In this document: in pieces, positions 17,910 to 29,704 of the stretch
Position numbering within the stretch: position 1 is the first letter of the stretch
Layout of the letters: every line of letters begins with the position of its first letter
The notes under the pieces: generated by a model
What the model was told of the DNA's origin: nothing
Databases searched by the model: none
Seen by the model: the letters and a program-made list of their open reading frames with translations, nothing else
Position numbers and translations under genes: made by a program
NCBI GenBank assembly: GCA_963702165.1
Contig: OY969722.1
Location: forward strand, 620,001 to 684,000
DNA length: 64,000 nucleotides
Reading direction: 5' to 3'
Origin: Terrimesophilobacter sp963702165
GTDB taxonomy: Bacteria > Actinomycetota > Actinomycetes > Actinomycetales > Microbacteriaceae

Positions 17910-18599
17910 ATGGCCCTGACGCCTGAAGATGTGGTCAACAAGCGGTTTGAACCGACCCGGTTCCGTGAGGGCTACGACCAGGATGAGGTCGACGATTTTC
18001 TTGACGAGGTCGTCGTCGAGTTGCGTCGCCTGAATCAGGAGAACGAGGAGCTGCGCCAGCGACTGGCCGCGAGCGAGGCGCGCATCAACGAGTTGCAGCG
18101 CAGCGGCGCATCGGCTCCGGCTGCCGCCCCGGCGCAGCCCGCGGTCACCGAGGCCGCCCCGGTCGCTCCCGCACCGGCGCCGGTCCCCGCACCCGCGGTG
18201 TTCCCCGCACCAGTGCAGCAGGACGACCCCACAAGCACCAACAATCTCCTCCAGCTCGCGCGCCGTCTTCACGAGGAGCACGTGCGTGAGGGCGCCGAGA
18301 AGCGCGACGCGCTCATCGCCGAGGGCCACGCCACCGCCGCTCGGATCGTCGGTGAGGCCGAGGCGCAGCAGCGTGCCCGCCTCAGCACCCTCGAGCAGGA
18401 GCGCACCGCACTCGAGCAGAAGATCGACGAACTTCGTACCTTCGAGCGCGAGTACCGCCAGAAGCTGAAGGGCCACCTCGAGGGTCTGCTCAGCGACCTC
18501 GACTCGTCAGCGGTGACCAGCGGCGCACCGGCATCGGTCGACTACGGTTCCGTGCCGACACCGCCTCCTGCAAGCTTCCAGGGCTTTGGCGGCAACTGA
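17910..18599 (+). CDS. divIVA: Polar growth and septum-site protein DivIVA/Wag31
   Basis: Coiled-coil protein that binds curved membrane and directs polar wall growth in actinobacteria. The N-terminal lipid-binding module reads ALTPEDVVNKRFEPTRF, then GYDQDEVDDFLDEVV, a first coiled coil, an Ala/Pro-rich linker (about residues 68-112) and a second long coiled coil (about 118-195). The ATG at 17910 gives the conserved MALTPEDV start; an upstream ATG would add only five residues. A gap of 235 bases to yggT suggests its own promoter. The 3' end overlaps lspA by 14 bases. Confidence 0.95.
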   Translation: MALTPEDVVNKRFEPTRFREGYDQDEVDDFLDEVVVELRRLNQENEELRQRLAASEARINELQRSGASAPAAAPAQPAVTEAAPVAPAPAPVPAPAVFPAPVQQDDPTSTNNLLQLARRLHEEHVREGAEKRDALIAEGHATAARIVGEAEAQQRARLSTLEQERTALEQKIDELRTFEREYRQKLKGHLEGLLSDLDSSAVTSGAPASVDYGSVPTPPPASFQGFGGN

Positions 18600-19167
18600 G
18601 CCGAAGGACCGAACCCAGGCGCTAACGAGCGCGAGGGCGTTGATCGTCCTCGCGCTCGTCGCTGTCTTGGTCTACGGTCTGGACCAGCTCAGCAAGTTCC
18701 TCATCATCTCGTCGATGGACGTCGGGGAGATGTTCCCGGTCTTGGGTCAGCTCCTGCAGTTCCACTTCGTGAAGAATCCGGGCGCTGCATTCTCGCTCGC
18801 GAGCGGCAGCACGTGGGTGTTCTCCATCGTCGCCACCGGCGTCACGATCTTCATCATCTGGTACGCGCGACGCATCCGGTCGCTGAGCTGGGCGATCCTG
18901 TTCGGGATGCTGCTGGGCGGCACGCTGGGGAACCTCACAGACCGGTTCTTCCGTGACCCTGGCTTCGCGATCGGCCATGTCATCGACTTCATCCAGGTCT
19001 GGGGCTTCCCGGCGATCTTCAACGTCGCGGACATCTTCATCGTCTCCAGCATGGGGTTGTTCATCCTGCTGACCATCCGCGGCGTCGGCCTCGACGGCCG
19101 ACGACATGCCGGAGCGCAGCCGGGGTCGGACGCCGGCGAGCAGCCGGCGGACAGCAGCGAGAAGTAG
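18586..19167 (+). CDS. lspA: Lipoprotein signal peptidase LspA
   Basis: Signal peptidase II, an aspartyl membrane protease that cleaves prolipoproteins after lipidation. Motifs are complete: YGLDQLSKFLI, FVKNPGAAFSLAS, GTLGNLTDRFF (first catalytic Asp) and FNVADIFI (second catalytic Asp). Four membrane helices are visible. The start is a TTG at 18586 inside the divIVA end. A hydrophilic tail after the last helix brings the length to 193. Its substrates in this window include the lipobox protein CtaC. Confidence 0.93.
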   Translation: MAATEPKDRTQALTSARALIVLALVAVLVYGLDQLSKFLIISSMDVGEMFPVLGQLLQFHFVKNPGAAFSLASGSTWVFSIVATGVTIFIIWYARRIRSLSWAILFGMLLGGTLGNLTDRFFRDPGFAIGHVIDFIQVWGFPAIFNVADIFIVSSMGLFILLTIRGVGLDGRRHAGAQPGSDAGEQPADSSEK

Positions 19168-19172
19168 CAGCC

Positions 19173-20097
19173 ATGGAAACTCGCAGCCTCCCGGTGCCAG
19201 ACGGCCTGGTCGGCGAACGCGCCGACTCGGCGTTGTCCAAGCTCCTCGGATTCTCCCGCAGCTTCGCGGCCGAGGTCATCGACGCCGGCGGGGTGACCGC
19301 CAATGGGCACACCCTCGGCAAGTCGGATCGGCTGGCACGCGACGCGTGGCTCGAGGTGCAGTGGCAGCCCAGGGAAGCACCGGCGGTGGTCCCGCTCGCG
19401 GTGCCAGAGCTCACGATCGTGCACGATGACGACGACATCGTGGTGGTGGACAAGCCGATCGGGGTGGCGGCGCATCCGTCGATCGGCTGGGACGGCCCGA
19501 CCGTGCTGGGCGCGCTTGCCGCTGCCGGCTTCCGGGTCAGCACCTCCGGCGCCGCCGAGCGAGCCGGCATCGTGCATCGGCTCGACGCCGGAACCAGCGG
19601 GCTCATGGTGGTGGCCAAGAGCGAGCGCGCCTACAGCGACCTGAAGCGCCAGTTCCACGACCGGGAGGTGGACAAGATCTACCACGCGGTGGTGCAGGGG
19701 CATCCGGATCCGCTGACCGGGACGATTGACGCACCGATCGGGCGGCACCCGGGGTCCAAGTGGAAGTTCGCGGTGGTCTCCGACGGCAAGCCGTCGATCA
19801 CCCACTACGAAACTCTCGAGGCGTTCCCGAGCGCGAGCCTGCATCGAGGTGCACCTGGAGACCGGGCGAACCCACCAGATCCGCGTGCACATGGCCGCCC
19901 AGCGGCACCCCTGTGTGGGCGACGCGATGTACGGCGCCGACCCGACGATCAGCGCGCGGCTGGGTCTGAGTCGCCAGTGGCTGCACGCGGTGCGACTGGG
20001 CTTCACCCACCCGGGAGCGCGCGAGTACGTCGAGTTCCGCACCGGGTACCCGGACGACCTCCAGCACGCGCTCGACGAACTCCGCCACGCCTCCTGA
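19173..20097 (+). CDS. RluD-family 23S rRNA pseudouridine synthase (one frame change)
   Basis: An N-terminal S4 RNA-binding domain (about residues 15-75) is followed by the synthase domain with the catalytic aspartate in HRLDAGTSGLMVVAKS. The frame from 19173 runs to TLEAFPSASL, and the rest (EVHLETGRTHQIRVHMAAQ through ELRHAS) is read one base later. One extra base at about 19838-19848 explains it; removing it gives 307 residues, the usual length. It lies six bases after lspA, the normal actinobacterial arrangement. RluD modifies helix 69 of 23S rRNA in Escherichia coli; the target here is inferred. Confidence 0.9.
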
Positions 20098-20135
20098 GAG
20101 GATTCCCGAACTGGCGAGCCTCGTAGGCTGGTGAC

Positions 20136-20480
20136 GTGGGCTACTTCGTCATCGCACTCGGCGCGATCATCCTGATCAGCAACTTCTCCACCCTGACTCG
20201 CAGCCCGCGGCCGACGAACATCAACGGCCTGCGCCGACGCAAGGACGGCGAATCGGATGCTGCCTGGGAGGCCGGTCTTAGGCTCTACCTGCCCTTCAGC
20301 ATCGCGGTCGGCATCATCGGAATTGCCGGCGGCGTCATCGGGCTGTTCATGGGCGAATGGGAGTTCGTGGTGCTCGGCATCACCCTCGTGCTGATGATTC
20401 TCGTCGCCATCGCCGGAGCTGTGCTGTTCGACCGACGCGTCAAGCGCGAGGCGCGACGGGAAGCCGGTGGTGGGTCTTAG
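20136..20480 (+). CDS. Small membrane protein, possibly SdpI-like
   Basis: A 114-residue protein with three hydrophobic segments at about residues 2-18, 52-72 and 77-97 and a basic C terminus. The segment NINGLRRRKDGESDAAWEAGL between the first and second helix resembles the N-G-R-x(n)-W pattern of SdpI-type membrane proteins, but the match is weak and I would not assign a function. The GTG at 20136 is the first start after the preceding gene. Confidence 0.6.
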   Translation: MGYFVIALGAIILISNFSTLTRSPRPTNINGLRRRKDGESDAAWEAGLRLYLPFSIAVGIIGIAGGVIGLFMGEWEFVVLGITLVLMILVAIAGAVLFDRRVKREARREAGGGS

Positions 20481-20513
20481 GCTGGAGGCCCACCCTCGTT
20501 ACTCGGAGATTCA

Positions 20514-24029
<3,516 letters not shown>

Positions 24030-24042
24030 CCACCCCCGTCAC

Positions 24043-24110
24043 CCCATCGAGTCGGGACTTTTTGCCCATATCCGGTGGGTCATTTGGGCCACAACTCCCG
24101 ACTCGATGGG
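24043..24110. repeat. Palindromic element, copy 1 (CATCGAGTCGGGA type)
   Basis: Arms CCCATCGAGTCGGGA (24043-24057) and its exact complement (24096-24110) enclose a 38-base loop holding a T-run. It fills the gap between the converging dnaE and flavin reductase genes and can act as a bidirectional terminator. A second copy with the same arms is at 50368-50430. Confidence 0.85.
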
Positions 24111-24116
24111 TGCGGG

Positions 24117-24629
24117 TCAGTCGAGCGGATGCAGCCGGTGGTAGGCGCGCTCGAAGTAGAGCAGCGCCTCATCGTCGGCGCCGAGTGCGCCATCCTCGAT
24201 CTGCACGACCACGACGGCGTTGCCGTTGTGCGGATGCCTGCCGATGATGCGTCCGAGCATCCACGCCGGAACATCCTTCAGGAGGGGAAGGTCGAGCGGC
24301 CCCGGCTCCCAGTGGTCGCCATTGAAGCGATCCTCGTGCCGGCCCGACATGCGCTCGGCGATCGCCCGATTGCGCGAGCCGAGCATGTGGATGAGCACGT
24401 GGTCGGTGCCCTCGATCGCCGGCCAGGCGGTCGAGATGCGCGCCATGTTGAAGCTCGCCATCGGCGGGACGGCCGCGAGGGATGCGAGCGAGGTGGCCGT
24501 GAACCCCACGGGTACGCCATCGGGGGTTCGGCCGGTGATGACCGAGACGCCGGCCGCGAGCCGGCGGAACGCCTGCTTGAAGGCGTCGATGTCGTGGGCG
24601 ATGTCGCGCGTGTCCTCTGGTGTTGCCAT
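24117..24629 (-). CDS. Flavin reductase family protein
   Basis: A 170-residue FMN-binding split-barrel protein. GVSVITGRTPDGVPVGFTATS near residue 28 and VPPMASFNMARIS match the flavin reductase-like domain that binds FMN and supplies reduced flavin to partner monooxygenases or acts on small substrates. I chose the ATG at 24629 (MATPEDTRDIAHD); a start 21 codons upstream would enter the hisD promoter. It is divergent from hisD, 61 bases apart. The partner enzyme is unknown. Confidence 0.85.
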   Translation of the reverse strand: MATPEDTRDIAHDIDAFKQAFRRLAAGVSVITGRTPDGVPVGFTATSLASLAAVPPMASFNMARISTAWPAIEGTDHVLIHMLGSRNRAIAERMSGRHEDRFNGDHWEPGPLDLPLLKDVPAWMLGRIIGRHPHNGNAVVVVQIEDGALGADDEALLYFERAYHRLHPLD

Positions 24630-24690
24630 GTCGTTGACCTCAAGTCCCCGGGAGATGGCGGTATTCCCGCGCCCTATGCTTGAAGCCGCC

Positions 24691-25998
24691 ATGATTCAGA
24701 CGATAGACCTCCGCGGCAGGGACTTAAGCCGCAGCGAGTTGCGCACCATCATTCCGCGGGCGGAGACGGATGTCTCGATCGCGACCGCGACCGCGGCCGA
24801 ACTCATCGAGGCTGTCCGCAAGCACGGCTCGGCCGCCCTGCTGGACCAGGCGGAGCGGCTGGACGGGGTGCGGCCGACGTCACTGCGGGTGCAGGCATCC
24901 GCCATCGAGGCCGCGGTGAACGCGCTCGACCCCGCGGTGCGGGAGGCGCTCGAGGAGGCCATCCACCGCGTCGGGGAGGCATCCGCAGCCCAACTTCCGC
25001 CACCGGCGGTCACCGCGCTCGGCCACGGCGCCCAGGTCGAACAGCGCTGGCACCCGATCGACCGGGTCGGCTTCTACGTGCCCGGCGGCAAGGCGGTCTA
25101 CCCGTCGAGTGTCGTGATGAACGTCGTGCCGGCGATGGCCGCAGGCGTGAAGTCGGTGGCTATCGTGTCACCGCCGCAGAAGGCGTTCGGCGGCTCGGTG
25201 CACCCCACCATCCTCGGAGCGGCCGGCCTGCTCGGCGTCGAGGAGGTCTACGCCATCGGCGGTGCAGGGGCGATCGGCGCGCTCGCCTGGGGCGTGCCGG
25301 ACCTCGAGCTCGAACCGGTCGAGCTCATCACCGGCCCCGGCAATGTGTACGTCGCGGCTGCGAAACGCCTCGTGCGCGGTGTGGTCGGCATCGACGCGGA
25401 AGCCGGGCCGACCGAGATCCTGATCATCGCGGACTCGCAGGCCGACCCGTACCTGGTCGCGGCCGACCTCATCAGCCAGGCCGAACACGACGAACTGGCC
25501 GCGGCGGTGCTCGTCACCGACTCGGCCGAGCTCGCTGAGCTCGTGGACGCCGAGGTCGCGCGGCTCGCCGCCGAGGCGCACCACCGTGAGCGGGTCGCTG
25601 CCGCCCTGAAGGGACGCCAGTCGGCGATCGTGGTGGTCGACGACCTGCACGCGGCCGCGCGGCTGAGCAACGCGTACGGCCCCGAGCACCTCGAGCTGCA
25701 GACCGAGGACCCGGATGCCGTGCTCGCCGAGATCGACAGCGCCGGCGCGATCTTCGTCGGCCCGAACGCACCGGTCAGCCTCGGCGACTACCTCGCCGGG
25801 TCCAATCACGTGCTGCCGACTGGCGGGCAGGCCAGGTTCTCATCGGGTCTCGGCGCGTACACCTTCCTGCGGCCGCAACAGGTCGTCCGCTACTCGCGTG
25901 AGGCACTCGGGGAAGTCGAGCGGCGCATCCGGGCACTCGCCACCGCGGAGGACCTGCCGGCTCACGCCGACGCGGTCAGCGCGCGCTTCGCCGACTGA
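24691..25998 (+). CDS. hisD: Histidinol dehydrogenase HisD
   Basis: Zinc enzyme that performs the last two steps of histidine synthesis, oxidising L-histidinol to L-histidine with two NAD+. Clear motifs are RVGFYVPGGKAVYPSSV, ELITGPGNVYVAAAKR, GIDAEAGPTEI and QAEHDELAAA with the catalytic Glu-His pair. The length from ATG 24691 is 435 residues. The rest of the his operon is not in the window. nrdR follows after 62 bases. Confidence 0.97.
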   Translation: MIQTIDLRGRDLSRSELRTIIPRAETDVSIATATAAELIEAVRKHGSAALLDQAERLDGVRPTSLRVQASAIEAAVNALDPAVREALEEAIHRVGEASAAQLPPPAVTALGHGAQVEQRWHPIDRVGFYVPGGKAVYPSSVVMNVVPAMAAGVKSVAIVSPPQKAFGGSVHPTILGAAGLLGVEEVYAIGGAGAIGALAWGVPDLELEPVELITGPGNVYVAAAKRLVRGVVGIDAEAGPTEILIIADSQADPYLVAADLISQAEHDELAAAVLVTDSAELAELVDAEVARLAAEAHHRERVAAALKGRQSAIVVVDDLHAAARLSNAYGPEHLELQTEDPDAVLAEIDSAGAIFVGPNAPVSLGDYLAGSNHVLPTGGQARFSSGLGAYTFLRPQQVVRYSREALGEVERRIRALATAEDLPAHADAVSARFAD

Positions 25999-26060
25999 GG
26001 CGCCATGCCGATGGCTGCCTCAGCGGTTCTCTGGGGCCGGTGACGTAACCTTGAGGCACC

Positions 26061-26543
26061 ATGTATTGCCCGTTCTGCAGGTTTCCTGACTCGCGCGTGA
26101 TCGACTCACGCACGAGTGATGACGGGCTGTCCATCCGCCGCCGGCGCCAATGCCCGGAGTGCGGTCGCCGCTTCAGCACCACCGAGACCGCGAGTCTCAA
26201 CGTGGTCAAGCGCAGCGGCGTTGTGGAACCGTTCAGCCGCGAGAAGATCGTCGCCGGCGTGCGCAAGGCGTGCCAGGGACGCCCGGTGACCGACACCGAC
26301 CTCGCCGTGCTCGCGCAACGGGTGGAAGAGTCCATCCGAGCCACCGGCGCATCGCAGATCGACGCCAACGACATCGGGCTCGCCATCCTGCCGCCGCTGC
26401 GCGAACTCGACGAGGTCGCCTACCTGCGCTTCGCGAGCGTGTACCAGGCGTTCGAGTCGCTCGAGGACTTCGAGTCGGCCATCACACTGCTGCGCGTCGA
26501 GCGAGAGACCGAACAGCGCGAATCGGATGCGCTGAGCGAGTAG
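26061..26543 (+). CDS. nrdR: Transcriptional repressor NrdR
   Basis: NrdR senses ATP/dATP and represses ribonucleotide reductase genes. An N-terminal zinc ribbon (MYCPFC and CPECGRRFSTTE) is followed by an ATP-cone domain (VVKRSGVVEPFSREKIVAGVRKAC, about residues 48-138) and a charged tail. Length 160 is typical. No nrd genes lie in the window, so it acts elsewhere on the chromosome. Confidence 0.97.
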   Translation: MYCPFCRFPDSRVIDSRTSDDGLSIRRRRQCPECGRRFSTTETASLNVVKRSGVVEPFSREKIVAGVRKACQGRPVTDTDLAVLAQRVEESIRATGASQIDANDIGLAILPPLRELDEVAYLRFASVYQAFESLEDFESAITLLRVERETEQRESDALSE

Positions 26544-26609
26544 GCAGTTCATCCGGCGCGCGACTGGCGAGCCGAGCGCGCTCCGGTCAGCCGGTAGCCT
26601 TGCCACGGC

Positions 26610-27635
26610 ATGTATCGCGCACTCTTCACTCTCGTCCTCTCGCGGCTTGACCCCGAGCGAGCCCACCATCTGGCGATGATCGTCATCCGCGGCATCGCGG
26701 CGACCGGCATCGGGCGGATCGTACGTCGCCTCACCCGACCGGATGCCGCCCTCGCGGTGCAGACGCTCGGGCTGCGGTTCCCGTCGCCGTTCGGGGTTGC
26801 GGCCGGCTTCGACAAGGACGGCACGGCCATCCGCGGTCTCGGCCAGCTCGGCTTCGGCCACGTCGAGATCGGCACCGTGACCGCCCGCGCGCAGCCTGGC
26901 AACGAGAAGCCGCGCCTGTTCCGGCTGATGGCCGACCGCGCGGTGATCAACCGGATGGGCTTCAACAACCACGGTTCCGCGGAAGCAGCCGAGCGCCTCG
27001 CGCGCGAGCGCACGCGGCCGGGTCGCCCGGTGATCGGCGCCAACATCGGCAAGTCGCGCGTGACCCCGGTCGACCAGGCGATCGACGACTACCTGGAGAG
27101 CGCGCGGCTGCTCGCGCCCCTCGCTGACTATCTGGCGGTCAATGTCAGCTCACCGAACACGCCCGGGCTGCGCGGCCTGCAGGAGATCGACAAGCTCGAG
27201 CCGCTGCTCGCGGCGGTGCGCAAGGCGGCGGGGGAGACTCCCGTGCTCGTGAAGATCGCCCCGGATCTCACCGACGACGAGGTGCGCGCGATCGCTGAAC
27301 TGACCGTGCGGCTCGGGCTGGCGGGCATGATCGCCACCAACACCACGATCTCGCGGGCCGGCCTGAAGAGCGATCCGGCCGTCGTTGAGAAGGCCGGCGC
27401 CGGCGGGCTGTCCGGAGCGCCGCTCGCAGCCCGGTCGCTGGAGGTGCTGAGGGTAATCCGCTCGGTCGTCCCACCCGAGCTGTGCGTGATCTCGGTCGGT
27501 GGGGTGGAAACCGCGACGGATGTCGCAGAACGGCTCGCCGCCGGAGCGACCCTGGTGCAGGGCTACACGGCGTTCCTCTACCGCGGACCGCTGTGGGCGC
27601 GGCAGATCAACCGCGGACTGCGCGCGCTGCGCTGA
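26610..27635 (+). CDS. pyrD: Quinone-dependent dihydroorotate dehydrogenase PyrD
   Basis: Class 2, membrane-associated DHODH: it oxidises dihydroorotate to orotate in pyrimidine synthesis and passes electrons to quinone. The N-terminal hydrophobic extension (MYRALFTLVLSRLDPERAHHL) typical of class 2 is present, followed by PFGVAAGFDKDG, NRMGFNNHG, NVSSPNTPGLR, VKIAPDLTD and the FMN phosphate site ISVGGVETATD. Length 341. A small gene follows after five bases. Confidence 0.96.
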   Translation: MYRALFTLVLSRLDPERAHHLAMIVIRGIAATGIGRIVRRLTRPDAALAVQTLGLRFPSPFGVAAGFDKDGTAIRGLGQLGFGHVEIGTVTARAQPGNEKPRLFRLMADRAVINRMGFNNHGSAEAAERLARERTRPGRPVIGANIGKSRVTPVDQAIDDYLESARLLAPLADYLAVNVSSPNTPGLRGLQEIDKLEPLLAAVRKAAGETPVLVKIAPDLTDDEVRAIAELTVRLGLAGMIATNTTISRAGLKSDPAVVEKAGAGGLSGAPLAARSLEVLRVIRSVVPPELCVISVGGVETATDVAERLAAGATLVQGYTAFLYRGPLWARQINRGLRALR

Positions 27636-27640
27636 GCGAC

Positions 27641-27940
27641 ATGCCGTCGTTTCGAGTGACCGTCACCGTGGGCGAACTGCGCGCCGGTGCAACCGCCGAC
27701 AGCGTGCTGCCCACCGCCACCGCGGCGGTCAACGAGTTCGCGAACGTTGAGGCCGCCGAGGTCGGGGTTCGCCGCGGTCGGGCTCAGCTGACCATCCGCT
27801 TCACCGGCGACGACGACGAGACCGCGGTGCAGCTGGGTGGCCACGTCGCATCCGTCGTCGACACCGTCGCGGGCGTCAGCGAGTGGAGCGTCACGCGGAG
27901 GGTGCGCGGCGACTGGGTGCCGGTCCCGCCAGCGCCCTGA
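27641..27940 (+). CDS. Conserved hypothetical small protein downstream of pyrD
   Basis: A 99-residue protein starting five bases after pyrD, so probably in the same transcript. It has no membrane segment or known motif that I recognise. The composition and alternating strands (FRVTVTVGELRAG, VGVRRGRAQLTIRFTGDD) suggest a small alpha/beta fold. Codon use matches the neighbours, which supports a real gene. Function unknown. Confidence 0.6.
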   Translation: MPSFRVTVTVGELRAGATADSVLPTATAAVNEFANVEAAEVGVRRGRAQLTIRFTGDDDETAVQLGGHVASVVDTVAGVSEWSVTRRVRGDWVPVPPAP

Positions 27941-27977
27941 CGGGAATACGGGGGAGCGGGCGTACGCTGACCCCATC

Positions 27978-28997
27978 ATGAAACGCATCGGCTTCCTCAG
28001 TTTCGGCCACTACCAGGACGTTCCCGGATCGCTCGTTCTCACGGCGCAGGATGCGCTGCTGCAGTCGATTGAATTGGCGGTCGCCGCCGAGGAGCTGGGC
28101 ACCGATGGCGCGTTCGTGCGGGTTCACCACTTCGCACCGCAACTCGCATCGCCGTTCCCGCTGCTGGCGGCGATGGGGGCGCGGACGAGCACGATCGAAC
28201 TCGGCACCGGCGTGATCGACCTCCGTTACGAAAATCCGCTGTACATGGCCGAGGAGGCGGCAGCGGCCGACCTGATCAGCAATGGGCGGCTGCAGCTCGG
28301 CGTGAGCCGCGGGTCACCAGAACCCGCCATGAACGGCTACGAGGCGTTCGGCTACGTGCCGGCCGAGGGGCGCACGGCGGACGACGACGCGCGCACCAAG
28401 GCGCAGATCTTCTTGCAGGCGATCGAGGGGGCCGCGGTGGTGGCAGCCAACCCGCAGATGACCGGCCACAGCGGCGGGCTCGCGATCGAACCGCAGTCGC
28501 CGGGGCTGCGCGAGCGGATCTGGTGGGGCTCAGGCACCCGCGCGACCGCCAAGTGGACCGCGGAACAGGGCATGAACCTGATGAGCTCGACACTGCTCAC
28601 CGAGGACACCGGCGAGGAATTCGGTGACCTGCAGGCCGAGCAGATCCAGGTGTTCCGCGACGCCTGGGCAGAAGCCGGTCACGACTGGACGCCCCGCGTC
28701 TCGGTCAGTCGCAGCATCATCCCGCTCGTCACCGACGAGGATCACCATTACTTCGGCCTGCGCGGCCAGGTCGAGGGCAAGGACCAGGTCGGTCAGATCG
28801 ACGGCACGCTGGCCCGGTTCGGCAAGAGCTACATCGGCGAACCGGATGCCTTGATCGAGCAGCTCGCGCAGGACGCGGCGATCGAGGCTGCCGACACCCT
28901 GCTGGTCACGGTGCCGAACCAGCTCGGCGTCGACTACAACGCGCAGCTGCTGGAGAGCATCCTGAAGCACGTGGCGCCGGGGCTCGGCTGGCGCTGA
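27978..28997 (+). CDS. LLM class flavin-dependent oxidoreductase
   Basis: A 339-residue luciferase-like (beta/alpha) barrel monooxygenase. MKRIGFLSFGHY, AVAAEELGTDGAFVRVHHF, ELGTGVIDLRYENPLYMAEEAA and GRLQLGVSRGSPEP are characteristic of the family, which uses FMNH2 or F420H2. The substrate cannot be told. The ATG at 27978 is the first start after the preceding gene. The flavin reductase at 24.1 kb could supply reduced FMN, but they are not in one operon. It converges with the DUF3043 gene. Confidence 0.88.
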   Translation: MKRIGFLSFGHYQDVPGSLVLTAQDALLQSIELAVAAEELGTDGAFVRVHHFAPQLASPFPLLAAMGARTSTIELGTGVIDLRYENPLYMAEEAAAADLISNGRLQLGVSRGSPEPAMNGYEAFGYVPAEGRTADDDARTKAQIFLQAIEGAAVVAANPQMTGHSGGLAIEPQSPGLRERIWWGSGTRATAKWTAEQGMNLMSSTLLTEDTGEEFGDLQAEQIQVFRDAWAEAGHDWTPRVSVSRSIIPLVTDEDHHYFGLRGQVEGKDQVGQIDGTLARFGKSYIGEPDALIEQLAQDAAIEAADTLLVTVPNQLGVDYNAQLLESILKHVAPGLGWR

Positions 28998-29003
28998 CCC
29001 TCA

Positions 29004-29067
29004 CGCGCGGGTGGAATTGCCACGCGCCGGTCGAATTCGACCCGCGCGCGGAAGTTTGACCCGCGCG
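29004..29067. repeat. Four-copy 16-bp element (CGCGCGGGTCGAATT type)
   Basis: Two direct copies (29004-29018, 29023-29038) are followed by two inverted copies (29033-29048 overlapping the second, and 29053-29067). GTCGAATTCGAC at the centre is itself a palindrome. The element fills the gap between the converging LLM and DUF3043 genes, so it can fold on either strand. Confidence 0.75.
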
Positions 29068-29089
29068 AGCGGATCGGGTGGGCCGCCGA

Positions 29090-29668
29090 CTACTTCGGGT
29101 ACTGCCCGCGCTTGACCTGAGGCTTCGGCAGGCGCATCGGGCGCATCTGCATGCCGCGCATCGCGGCGTACCAGCGGCTGCCCTTCTGCACGTTCGCGGC
29201 GCCGAACTTCGCGGCGAGCTTCCGCTGGATCCGCAGGCCGAGGAACACCCCGTCGAGCACCGCCGCGATGAAGAAGGTCCACAGCACGACGATCGCGACC
29301 ATCTGCACGTTCACTTCTTGAATGAACGTCAGGATGATGACCAGGAACATGACCGGGATCAGCACCTCGCCGACGTTGAACCGGGCATCCACCCAGTCCC
29401 GGACGAACCTGCGCTGCGGTCCCTTGTCGCGTGCCGGCAGGAACTTCTCGTCCCCAGCAGCCATGCCGAGGCGCGCCTTCTCGCGGGCGTCGGCCATCTT
29501 CGCCCGCGCCTCCTTGTTCGCGGCCTTGCGGTCGTTCGACACGAGGGGACGCTTGTTGGCGGCCTCGCGCTCCTTGCGTGTCGGGGTCGGTCGCCCCTTG
29601 CCGGAGATGCTGTCCGTGTTGAGCTCGTACTCGACGTGCTCTTCCTTGTTGCTTGGTTTCGCCACCAT
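29090..29668 (-). CDS. DUF3043 membrane protein
   Basis: A 192-residue actinobacterial protein. The N-terminal half is hydrophilic and highly basic with KGRPTPTRKEREAANKRP, the DUF3043 signature, followed by two membrane helices at about residues 102-121 and 124-142 and a basic C terminus. The family has no assigned function. The start is ATG 29668 or the adjacent GTG 29665. It is divergent from the M20 peptidase, with 36 bases between them. Confidence 0.9.
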   Translation of the reverse strand: MVAKPSNKEEHVEYELNTDSISGKGRPTPTRKEREAANKRPLVSNDRKAANKEARAKMADAREKARLGMAAGDEKFLPARDKGPQRRFVRDWVDARFNVGEVLIPVMFLVIILTFIQEVNVQMVAIVVLWTFFIAAVLDGVFLGLRIQRKLAAKFGAANVQKGSRWYAAMRGMQMRPMRLPKPQVKRGQYPK

Positions 29669-29704
29669 GGGTCCCTAAGTTCTAGTCCCGTTAAGATTAC
29701 CCGC

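Noticed and set aside
24220..24690. Long N-terminal extension of hisD
   Set aside because: It is antisense to the flavin reductase; HisD motifs and normal length start from ATG 24691.
29078..29704. Long N-terminal extension of the M20 peptidase
   Set aside because: It is antisense to the DUF3043 gene; the family length fits ATG 29705.
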